39,269 nucleotides of DNA from Rs1 sp034111875 (lineage in GTDB: Bacteria > Pseudomonadota > Gammaproteobacteria > Pseudomonadales > Balneatricaceae). This document shows positions 8,870 through 16,008 of the stretch, piece after piece. The notes under the pieces were generated by a model. It made no database searches and had not been told where the DNA came from. It worked only from the letters and a program-made list of their open reading frames with translations. Position numbers and translations under genes: made by a program. Numbering within the stretch: the stretch's first letter is position 1; each line of letters starts with the position of its first letter. The stretch is taken from positions 1-39,269 of the forward strand of contig JAWUWK010000065.1 of the NCBI GenBank assembly GCA_034111875.1, given 5' to 3'.

Positions 8870-8875
8870 ATTATA
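8870..8875 (-). promoter_or_regulatory. Probable -10 element for ndk
   Basis: A perfect TATAAT sits on the minus strand about 65 bp upstream of the ndk start. The best -35 candidate with a 16-bp spacer is weak (GTCTTT at 8892-8897). The position fits a stand-alone ndk promoter, but it is predicted by eye only. Confidence 0.45.
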
Positions 8876-9168
8876 CGCCTTTGTGCTCCACAAAGACCAC
8901 CGAAGTTACTGGCTTTTTTTGGTTAACCTATGTTTTATAAAAAACAGCTTTCAGATCTCTCAGATTAGAAACGCAAAAGGCACAATATAGGGCGAAACCA
9001 GCTTTTCCTGAAAGGCAATAATTTGCAATCCAAAAGACAGACTTCAGACTACTGTTCTATTTAGGGTCTCTAAATCCGCCTCTATAACTCAACTAGCAGG
9101 ACAATTTCTCGCAACAAAAGGCTCACAATTTAGATTTGATGATTTAGACCAAGCCTTATTCACTCCTA
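8876..9168. other. Non-coding scar where the rest of the isc cluster would lie
   Basis: In Pseudomonas and most relatives iscU, iscA, hscB, hscA, fdx and iscX lie between iscS and ndk. Here only about 290 bases separate them. I looked on both strands for remnants of those proteins and recognise none. Just after the iscS stop an alternative minus-strand frame reads YPLIGVNK, faintly like the PLWEMYK of the normal IscS tail, but this may be chance. Confidence 0.5.
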
Positions 9169-10320
9169 TTAAAGGGTACGCAACTTAAGGACCGTTGCGA
9201 CGATCAAATCCCCCGCAAAAATCACTTCTTCTTCTGTGGTAAACCTGCCGATTGAAATCCGCAAAGAACCGTGGGCCTGCTCTGCTGACAAACCAATTTC
9301 TTTCAACACATAGGACGGCTCAAGACTCGCAGAAGTACAAGCCGAACCTGTAGACACCGCCAAGTCCTTCAAAGACAGCAATAACATTTCCCCATCAAGC
9401 TCTCCAAAGCACACATTAAGATTACCTGGCAGTCTATTCTCGAGTCCACCGTTAACACTGACACCTGGCAAGCTACTAATTTTACTCCACAGAATATCCC
9501 TCAGCCGAGTTAGTTGCAGATGCTGGCGCGCCAACTCTTGGCTTGCTATCGCGAAGGACTCCCCCATACCCACTAACTGATGCGTCGGTAATGTTCCGGA
9601 GCGCATTCCGCGTTCGTGGCCTCCACCGTGAATTTGTGCCTTAATCCTAACTTTTGGTTTCTGTTTAACATAGAGCGCACCCACCCCTTTTGGCCCATAA
9701 ATCTTATGCGCGCAAAAAGACATCATATCGATGTTTAACTGACTCAAATCTATCGTCAATTTACCCACTGATTGTGCCGCATCGACATGAAAACAGACAG
9801 ACTTTTGCATGCAACACTCACCTAATGCTTGAATATTGTTAATAGTGCCAATTTCATTGTTAACATGCATTAAACTTACCAGAATAGTATCCTCTCTAAA
9901 TGCCGCTTCGAGCTGCTCAGGGCTAATGCGACCTTGCATGTTAGGCTTTAAATAGGACACATCAAAACCTTGGGCTTCCATCTCTGCAAAAGTGTCCAAT
10001 ACGGCTTTATGCTCAATGGTACTGGTTATTAAATGCCTACCCACCGATTTTCTCTGCTGGGCAAGACCCTTAATTGCCAAGTTATTCGATTCTGTCGCTC
10101 CCGAGGTCCAAACAATTTCCCTCGATTCAGCGCCTACAAGATCCGCCACCTGACGACGCGCCCTCTCTACAGCCTCTTCGGCTTTCCAACCATAGATGTG
10201 TGATCGTGACGCTGGATTTGCAAAATTGCCCTCTAAGGTCAAACAATCCATCATCATTGCTGCAATCTTAGGGTCAACAGGGGTACTTGCAGCGTAATCT
10301 AAATAAATAGGTAGTTTCAT
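9169..10320 (-). CDS. iscS: IscS-type cysteine desulfurase lacking the C-terminal tail
   Basis: IscS is a PLP enzyme that takes sulfur from cysteine as a persulfide and supplies it for Fe-S clusters and tRNA thiolation. The sequence follows E. coli IscS almost without gaps: N-terminus MKLPIYLDYAASTPVDP, PLP lysine in AHKIYGPKG (about Lys206), and catalytic loop cysteine in STGSACTSASLEPS (about Cys328). It stops after KLRTL at residue 383, where the 404-residue E. coli protein continues for 21 residues (beginning SPLWEMYK) in a region implicated in IscU binding. The neighbouring iscR and iscU-iscX genes are absent and trmJ lies directly upstream. An active desulfurase serving other acceptors is likely. 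Confidence 0.9.
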   Translation of the reverse strand: MKLPIYLDYAASTPVDPKIAAMMMDCLTLEGNFANPASRSHIYGWKAEEAVERARRQVADLVGAESREIVWTSGATESNNLAIKGLAQQRKSVGRHLITSTIEHKAVLDTFAEMEAQGFDVSYLKPNMQGRISPEQLEAAFREDTILVSLMHVNNEIGTINNIQALGECCMQKSVCFHVDAAQSVGKLTIDLSQLNIDMMSFCAHKIYGPKGVGALYVKQKPKVRIKAQIHGGGHERGMRSGTLPTHQLVGMGESFAIASQELARQHLQLTRLRDILWSKISSLPGVSVNGGLENRLPGNLNVCFGELDGEMLLLSLKDLAVSTGSACTSASLEPSYVLKEIGLSAEQAHGSLRISIGRFTTEEEVIFAGDLIVATVLKLRTL

Positions 10321-10353
10321 TCATCTAATCCAATATAATTAAGTGTATTACTA

Positions 10354-11124
10354 TTACTTATCCCGGCTATCTTTTGACATACTCGTTAGCATGCCGCGAA
10401 GTATATTCACTTCAATTTTATCGGGCAGAGCACGTAAAATAAGCCGACGAATTCTAGTCATTAATTGCCGAGGATTAGAAGGGACTAAAAAACCCGTTTT
10501 AATTAAACTAGACTCAAAGTGCTCGAACAACAATTGTAGTTCTTTTTGAGTGGCGAGGTCTGCATCCCAATTAACCCCCCAGCGCAATGTTTGAACAATG
10601 GGCTTTTTGGCCACTAATGACATTAAAGACAGCCTAATCTCATAGGCAATAACTTGGACCGCAGAGGCAATATTTAAGGAACTAAAGCCCTCTACCGAGG
10701 GAATACACACATGGTGCTGACATAAATGTAATTCATCATTAGTCAACCCCCTATCCTCGCGACCAAAGACCACGGCTATATGTTTACTTTGCTGCTGCTT
10801 TTCGGCCGACTTCGCGACGCTTGCTATTGCAGCCCCCATTTCACGAGGATCCATAATAGGCCAAGGTATATGCCGCTCACGCGCGCTCGTCGCAAACACT
10901 AGCTCACAATCTGCGATTGCTTCCTCTAGGCTAGCCACAACAGCAGCAGAGGATAAAACATCATCAGCACCCGCTGCCCTTGCGCTCGCGTCATCACTTG
11001 GAAATTGCTTTGGAGACACCAGCACTAATTGCGCAAGCCCCATGTTTTTCATCGCTCTAGCGACACCACCGATATTTCCTGAATGAGTTGTGTTAACTAA
11101 AACGATTTTGATTTCTATTTGCAC
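10354..11124 (-). CDS. trmJ: tRNA (cytidine/uridine-2'-O-)-methyltransferase TrmJ
   Basis: TrmJ is a SPOUT-class (knotted) methyltransferase that adds the 2'-O-methyl group at position 32 in the tRNA anticodon loop. The 256-residue product begins near IVLVNTTHSGNIGGVARAMKNMGL and has the SAM-binding VFGREDRGLTNDEL and VEGFSSLNIASAVQVIAYE blocks of the family. The start is a GTG (11122-11124) with only a weak ribosome-binding site. It is divergent from suhB, the conserved arrangement. cysE and iscR, expected downstream, are missing, so iscS follows after 33 bp. Confidence 0.94.
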   Translation of the reverse strand: MQIEIKIVLVNTTHSGNIGGVARAMKNMGLAQLVLVSPKQFPSDDASARAAGADDVLSSAAVVASLEEAIADCELVFATSARERHIPWPIMDPREMGAAIASVAKSAEKQQQSKHIAVVFGREDRGLTNDELHLCQHHVCIPSVEGFSSLNIASAVQVIAYEIRLSLMSLVAKKPIVQTLRWGVNWDADLATQKELQLLFEHFESSLIKTGFLVPSNPRQLMTRIRRLILRALPDKIEVNILRGMLTSMSKDSRDK

Positions 11125-11266
11125 TGTTTAATCCATAAAAATATTTTTGTTATATTAACAGATAGCGCGCCCCATAACATAACTAAGGCGCTACAAATTT
11201 AAACGCCAGATACTGTTATTTCCAAGTATATTTTTCCGATAACTAGCGACACTTAAGTTCACTGGG

Positions 11267-11275
11267 TGATACAAT
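11267..11275 (+). promoter_or_regulatory. Putative extended -10 promoter for suhB
   Basis: TGATACAAT at 11267-11275 is an extended -10 type sequence (TG, one base, TACAAT) about 40 bp before the suhB start, in the 191-bp divergent gap with trmJ. No good -35 is visible, as is common for extended -10 promoters. In E. coli suhB is autoregulated, but I see no operator here. Confidence 0.4.
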
Positions 11276-11315
11276 GTGTCAATTGTAATTTTCAACTTTA
11301 TCAGGTTCTTTAACA

Positions 11316-12107
11316 ATGCAACCAATGCTTAATATCGCGCTACGGGCGGCCCGTTTAGCTAGCGACCAAATTCAACGCGCACAAGCCAAAGTAGAAATAA
11401 TTCGCTTTGAAAAAGGCGACATCTCGGAACTTATTCAAGAGACCGCTGAAAACGTTGAACAAACCATAGTGCACACCATTCAAAAAGCTTATCCGAATCA
11501 CTCACTGCAAGGGGAGTTCTCAGGCAATTATCAATCTACTAGGGATAAAACAGAGGGCAGCTGGTTCATAAGCGCATTCGATAACGTCAATAATTTTTCA
11601 GTTGGCCTCCCGCAATTTGCCGTCTGTATTGCCGGCATCATTAGAGGGAAAGTTGAGCACGCTGTAATCATCAATCCCGTCACCGGGGAAGAATTCACCG
11701 CGAGCAGAGGTTACGGTGCTATTTTTGATGGCAGAAGAATCAGAGTAAGCCAAAGAAAAGGGCTAGAAGGCGCGACCATTCTCACCGATTTCGCCGATAC
11801 TAGTGGTGATGAAACTCAACTTGCGAACCACCTGCATATGGCGACAAAGTTACACCAGAGCCGCGGTGTTTTGCAAAACTCCGGTTCGGCTGCATTAAAT
11901 TTTGCCAACGCTGCTGCGGGGCGTATCGACGGAAGTTTTGCCCGCAACTTGCAACAAGCCACTGTGCTATCTGCCGCGCTATTGCTTCAAGAAGCAGGCG
12001 GTCTTGTTGGCGATCTCAGCGGAGACACGAATTTCAAGAAATCTGCCGCACTGGTCACCGGCAACGCAAAAGTATTCAAAGCGTTGGTACAAAGCCTGCG
12101 CAACTAA
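11316..12107 (+). CDS. suhB: SuhB-family protein (inositol monophosphatase fold) with degenerate active site
   Basis: SuhB belongs to the inositol monophosphatase family and in E. coli also acts with Nus factors in rRNA antitermination and folding, a role that does not need catalysis. The 263-residue product keeps the N-terminus (MQPMLNIALRAAR) and overall length of gammaproteobacterial SuhB, but the catalytic motifs are eroded. DPLDGTTNF is SAFDNVNNF (residues 86-94), so the first metal-binding Asp is Ser86, Gly is Asn90 and Thr is Val91. The WDxAAG motif reads ATVLSA (215-220), so its Asp is Thr216. Glu67 and Asp89 remain. Two of four metal ligands are gone, so phosphatase activity is unlikely, while the intact frame implies another selected role. 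Confidence 0.92.
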   Translation: MQPMLNIALRAARLASDQIQRAQAKVEIIRFEKGDISELIQETAENVEQTIVHTIQKAYPNHSLQGEFSGNYQSTRDKTEGSWFISAFDNVNNFSVGLPQFAVCIAGIIRGKVEHAVIINPVTGEEFTASRGYGAIFDGRRIRVSQRKGLEGATILTDFADTSGDETQLANHLHMATKLHQSRGVLQNSGSAALNFANAAAGRIDGSFARNLQQATVLSAALLLQEAGGLVGDLSGDTNFKKSAALVTGNAKVFKALVQSLRN

Positions 12108-12133
12108 ACAATCTCAACTCAAACTATAGACAC

Positions 12134-12162
12134 AAAAAAGGGCAGTATATCTGCCCTTTTTT
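12134..12162. terminator. Bidirectional intrinsic terminator between suhB and purA
   Basis: GGGCAG (12140-12145) and CTGCCC (12151-12156) form a perfect 6-bp stem with a 5-base loop, flanked by six A on the left (12134-12139) and six T on the right. It can stop transcription from both convergent genes. Confidence 0.9.
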
Positions 12163-12195
12163 ACACCCAGTGAAAGCTAAATAGCTGACACTTAG

Positions 12196-13491
12196 CTAAA
12201 GCGCAAATGGATCTCGCTTAACAATCGTCTCAACACGATCAGGTCCCGTTGAAACAATATCGATAGGCACTCCAACTAAGACTTCAATACGCGCAATATA
12301 ATCGAGGGCGGCCTGCGGCAGCTCGACCAATGATCTGGCGCCAACCGTAGACTCAGACCAGCCTGGCATTTCTTCATAGACAGGAATTGAACTCTCGTAA
12401 TCTTCACTGTCAATCAGCGAAGTAACAGTATTACCCTGCTGATCTTTATAGCCAATACAAATCTTAATTGCCTCTAAGCCATCCATCACATCCAACTTAG
12501 TCAAACAAATGCCAGTAATAGAGCTCACTTGAATAGCACGCTTTAGCAACACTGCATCAAACCAACCGCAACGTCGGGCGCGACCCGTTGTAGCACCAAA
12601 CTCATGACCGCGCTCAGCTAGACGCTGGCCAATTTCGCATTCCAACTCAGTAGGAAAAGGACCGCCGCCTACGCGAGTAGTATAAGCCTTGGTGATACCT
12701 AATATGTAATCAATATACATTGGCCCGAAACCACTACCAGTGGAGACACCTCCGGCCGTGGTATTCGATGATGTTACAAAAGGATAAGTACCGTGATCAA
12801 TATCTAAGAGCGCCCCTTGGGCACCTTCAAACATGATACTTTCACCACGCTCACGCATTTGATGGATCATTTGAGTGACATCTGCAACCATAGGCCTTAA
12901 CTGCTCGGCCATTAACATGCATTGATTAAAGACATCCTCGACATTTAAGGCCTCAACGCCATAATAGTTAACGAGTGAGAAGTTATGATACTCCATCACA
13001 TCAGTTAACTTTGTGCGAAAACGCTCAGGCTCGAGCATATCAGCTAAACGCAAACCTCTACGCGCTACTTTATCTTCATAAGCCGGACCGATACCACGAC
13101 CTGTTGTACCAATTTTAGCATCGCCACGTTTGAGCTCTCGTGCATGATCAAGCGCAACGTGATACGGCAGAATTAATGGACAGGCAGGACTTAGCTTCAA
13201 TCGCTGAGCAACATTTATCTCCGCCTCCTCCAATCCAGCCATCTCTTTAATCAACGCCTCAGGCGATAACACGACACCATTGCCTATAAGACAAAGTACA
13301 TTGTCACGTAAAATCCCAGAGGGAATCAAATGTAATACGGTAGTTTTACCATCGATTACTAGAGTATGTCCGGCGTTATGCCCACCCTGAAAGCGTACAA
13401 CTGCAGACACTTCTTCGGTTAGCAGATCGACAATTTTACCTTTGCCTTCATCGCCCCATTGAGTGCCTAAAACAACTACGTTATTGCCCAT
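12196..13491 (-). CDS. purA: Adenylosuccinate synthetase
   Basis: PurA joins IMP and aspartate, using GTP, to form adenylosuccinate, the first step from IMP to AMP. The 431-residue product opens with the GTP-binding loop TQWGDEGKGKIVDLL and contains the signature QGGHNAGHT, GTTGRGIGPAYEDKVARRG and the KLDVMDGL base-recognition segment. Length and ends are normal. It lies 15 bp after hisZ on the same strand, so the two are probably cotranscribed, as in Pseudomonas. The terminator near 12150 closes this transcript. Confidence 0.98.
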   Translation of the reverse strand: MGNNVVVLGTQWGDEGKGKIVDLLTEEVSAVVRFQGGHNAGHTLVIDGKTTVLHLIPSGILRDNVLCLIGNGVVLSPEALIKEMAGLEEAEINVAQRLKLSPACPLILPYHVALDHARELKRGDAKIGTTGRGIGPAYEDKVARRGLRLADMLEPERFRTKLTDVMEYHNFSLVNYYGVEALNVEDVFNQCMLMAEQLRPMVADVTQMIHQMRERGESIMFEGAQGALLDIDHGTYPFVTSSNTTAGGVSTGSGFGPMYIDYILGITKAYTTRVGGGPFPTELECEIGQRLAERGHEFGATTGRARRCGWFDAVLLKRAIQVSSITGICLTKLDVMDGLEAIKICIGYKDQQGNTVTSLIDSEDYESSIPVYEEMPGWSESTVGARSLVELPQAALDYIARIEVLVGVPIDIVSTGPDRVETIVKRDPFAL

Positions 13492-13506
13492 TGCTGTCTC
13501 TTAATC

Positions 13507-14703
13507 CTAAAGTTTTGGAGTTTGATTTCTCGGCACTATTACCCAGTTATCAGTTTGTTTTTCTAATACACTATCAACATAAAGCTCCGCCTCAAACTCA
13601 TCTGAAGAGAAGGCTTGAATTACACGCACACCTTGTGCACGAAGCTTTGCTATTACTTGCAACATCGAAGCTTCTTCGCCTGCCGGTGCTAAAACACCCG
13701 CACGCATTTGAGTTTTCTCACTAATGTCTGACAACGTCACTAAATCAGTACTGAAGCCGGTTGCCGGTCTCGATCGACCAAAATCTTTGCCTATATCATC
13801 ATAGCGACCACCTTTGGCAACCGCTTGCGCAAACAGCGGCGAGAGGGCCGAAAAAATTACACCAGTATGATAATTGGCTCCTCTAAGCTCCGCGAGGTCA
13901 AAATACAAATCTATTTGAGGATAACGATTAGCGAGTATAGCTGCTAATTTCTTCAGATAACCAATCGCAGATTTGACTTCGACCGGTCCACTGTGCAACG
14001 TTTTCTCAGCAGTTTCGAGCATTTCAATACCACCATTTAAGCGTGGCAGAGCGACTAGCATAGCTGACATTTGATCAGACAATGCGAGTTTAGCAATAAA
14101 CTCTTGCAGATCGGTCAAGGATTTATTGCGTACTAGATCATGGTATTTTTTTTGGTCGCATGCGGCTAAATTCGCTTGCTCGAGAACACCTCTGAAGACA
14201 TCAACATGCCCCAAATCCAAACTCAACTCTTCTTCAAGGCCGCAAGCGAACAAGGTCTCTATCATTAATGAAATGACTTCTACATCACTTTCTATGCCCG
14301 CATGCCCGTATATCTCAGCACCAAGCTGTATAGGATTGCGCGAGACCAGCATGTTTTCAGCGCGAGTATGAATAACAGAACCACAGTAACAAAGACGATT
14401 GGCACCTTTATTCGCCATTCTATGTGCATCAATGCGAGCAACTTGGGGTGTAATATCAGCACGTAAGCCAAGGGTCTGACCGGATTCCTGATCTACCAGC
14501 TTGTAAGTATTGATATCCAGATCCTTGCCCACTCCCGTTAGCAGAGATTCAAGGTGCTCGACTAATGGCGGCACTACCTGTTCATAACCCCAATTATCAT
14601 ATAAATCCAATAAACGTCGACGTAGCATTTCGACTTGCCTCGCCTTTGGGGGCAGGATTTCTTTCACGCCATCTGGTAATAGCCAACGCTCAGCTAAAGC
14701 CAT
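13507..14703 (-). CDS. hisZ: ATP phosphoribosyltransferase regulatory subunit HisZ
   Basis: HisZ is a catalytically inactive histidyl-tRNA synthetase paralogue that partners the short form of HisG in the first step of histidine synthesis. The product (about 398 residues) keeps the class II synthetase core: motif 2 region (LGLRADITPQVARIDAHRM, CYCGSVIHTR) and the glycine-rich KGGRYDDIGKDFGRSRPATGFS. I chose the ATG at 14701-14703 because GGAGA lies just upstream. A TTG four codons earlier is in frame but overlaps that ribosome-binding site. It precedes purA. hisG is not in the window. Confidence 0.93.
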   Translation of the reverse strand: MALAERWLLPDGVKEILPPKARQVEMLRRRLLDLYDNWGYEQVVPPLVEHLESLLTGVGKDLDINTYKLVDQESGQTLGLRADITPQVARIDAHRMANKGANRLCYCGSVIHTRAENMLVSRNPIQLGAEIYGHAGIESDVEVISLMIETLFACGLEEELSLDLGHVDVFRGVLEQANLAACDQKKYHDLVRNKSLTDLQEFIAKLALSDQMSAMLVALPRLNGGIEMLETAEKTLHSGPVEVKSAIGYLKKLAAILANRYPQIDLYFDLAELRGANYHTGVIFSALSPLFAQAVAKGGRYDDIGKDFGRSRPATGFSTDLVTLSDISEKTQMRAGVLAPAGEEASMLQVIAKLRAQGVRVIQAFSSDEFEAELYVDSVLEKQTDNWVIVPRNQTPKL

Positions 14704-14737
14704 GTCATTCTCCAATCACTCAATATTTAGTGGCCAA

Positions 14738-14842
14738 TTATCTCGCAAGATACAGCCCTGCAACTTCAGCAAATATGCTGACTAAACCCATTATTTGTAA
14801 GGTAGACTTATCTACTCCACTTAATTCCTACATGCTTTGAAA
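14738..14842 (-). pseudogene. Remnant of a DUF2065 (YjeT-like) small membrane protein gene
   Basis: In Pseudomonas a DUF2065 gene of about 60 codons lies between hflC and hisZ. Here the minus strand encodes FQSM, a TAG stop (14828-14830), and then 29 codons ending IMGLVSIFAEVAGLYLAR before TAA at 14738. This resembles the C-terminal half of YjeT-type proteins, whose last helix has the form MGxxSxLAGVxLLYxxR. No N-terminal half is visible: the same frame upstream has another stop and an unrelated short reading frame. The call rests on position plus C-terminal similarity recalled from memory. Confidence 0.55.
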
Positions 14843-14974
14843 CTATGAAATAGCAGAACCGCCTCTAGGACTCATATCAATCTCGGTCACATCAACCGTT
14901 TTTAGAACAGGTTGACTACCCTCAAAAATAACTGCGCCACTAGCTTGGACCAATCTCAGCGTCAGCAATCTCAC
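14843..14974 (-). CDS. Possible 43-residue unrecognised protein
   Basis: A short minus-strand frame begins at a GTG (14972-14974) or one four codons earlier, and ends at TAG (14843-14845) with the residues DMSPRGGSAIS. I do not recognise it and see no good ribosome-binding site. It lies directly after the hflC terminator and before the DUF2065 remnant, in the same frame as the remnant. It may be a degraded gene end or chance. Confidence 0.25.
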   Translation of the reverse strand: MRLLTLRLVQASGAVIFEGSQPVLKTVDVTEIDMSPRGGSAIS

Positions 14975-14988
14975 TTTTAAACACACAC

Positions 14989-15017
14989 AAAAAAACCGGA
15001 CTAACGTATTAGTCCGG
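14989..15017 (-). terminator. Strong intrinsic terminator after hflC
   Basis: CCGGACTAA (14996-15004) and TTAGTCCGG (15009-15017) form a perfect 9-bp stem with a 4-base loop. On the minus strand it is followed by seven T (14989-14995). It closes the hflX-hflK-hflC transcript, so hisZ-purA probably has its own promoter. Confidence 0.9.
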
Positions 15018-15075
15018 CTTGATCAATACTAACATTAATCAGCGGTGTAATTACATCATTTTTCTAGCTTGATGC

Positions 15076-16008
15076 TTATTTACCCGCTTTAGGGTTTGCA
15101 AAGTATTGGAAGAACTCACTATCTGGCTTTAACAACATCACATCACCGTTACCATTAAACGATTGCTCGTAGGCTTTTAAACTACGCGTAAATTTGTAAA
15201 ATTCAGGATTTCGTTTGAAAGCAGCAGCGTAAGTCGACGATGCATTAGCATCTCCCATTCCACGTGTTTGCTCAGCTGTTTTATAAGCTTGGGCTAACAA
15301 TATTGTTTTTTCTCTGTCGGCATCAGCACGAATACCTTCGGCCACTTCTTTCCCGCGAGAACGCAGTTCACGAGCAAGCCTTTCACGCTCTGTCCGCATT
15401 CGCTCGTATACAGAATTAGACACTTCCGGTGGTAATTCGATTTTCTTGATACGAACATCAACGATTTCGACACCGATCGAAGCACCCACGCCATCAAGAT
15501 CTGCAGATGTTATTTCAACACTGGAAGACGCAAGACGTGCGGCTGTCGGATCATTCAACCAAAGTTTAACTTCCTCCATCAACTTTTCACGCTGGCCTGA
15601 AACCACTTCATTTAAGGTACGTGTACCAAACTGATTACGCAGTTGAGTCTCAACTCTGACAGAAATCAAATTAGCCGCCTGAAGCTCATCACCTGAAGTA
15701 GCCGTATAGTATTTCTGAACATCAACAATGCGCCATTTCACAAAAGAGTCAACGATAAGACGCTTTTTCTCATTGGTCAAAAACGCCTGAGGACGACTAT
15801 CAAGTGTCAATAGGCGACTATCGAATTTCCTAACCTTGTTAACGAAAGGTATCAACATATGAATACCCGCCTTGACATCACTGTTGACTACTTCACCAAA
15901 TTGTAATTTAACGGCACGCTCGGTTTCTTGAACGATGTAGATTGATTTTGATGCAATCATCACAACTGCTAATAGCAAAATTGTAATTATTAAAGGCTTA
16001 CCGCTCAT
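15076..16008 (-). CDS. hflC: Membrane protease modulator HflC
   Basis: HflC is an SPFH/band-7 protein that, with HflK, forms a large periplasm-facing cage around the FtsH protease in the inner membrane and tunes its activity. The 310-residue product has an N-terminal membrane anchor (about residues 5-22, IITILLLAVVMIA), the band-7 domain (VQETERAVKLQFGEVV), and a long coiled-coil region rich in Arg, Glu and Ala (about 210-270). The start overlaps hflK by four bases (ATGA). A strong terminator follows about 60 bp after the stop. Confidence 0.96.
   Translation of the reverse strand: MSGKPLIITILLLAVVMIASKSIYIVQETERAVKLQFGEVVNSDVKAGIHMLIPFVNKVRKFDSRLLTLDSRPQAFLTNEKKRLIVDSFVKWRIVDVQKYYTATSGDELQAANLISVRVETQLRNQFGTRTLNEVVSGQREKLMEEVKLWLNDPTAARLASSSVEITSADLDGVGASIGVEIVDVRIKKIELPPEVSNSVYERMRTERERLARELRSRGKEVAEGIRADADREKTILLAQAYKTAEQTRGMGDANASSTYAAAFKRNPEFYKFTRSLKAYEQSFNGNGDVMLLKPDSEFFQYFANPKAGK

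Noticed and set aside
9100..9168. Frameshifted continuation of IscS (YPLIGVNK) as a real tail
   Set aside because: Only a few residues match the normal tail loosely; chance cannot be excluded.
14704..14715. Longer hisZ starting at TTG
   Set aside because: The TTG overlaps the GGAGA ribosome-binding site of the ATG at 14703.
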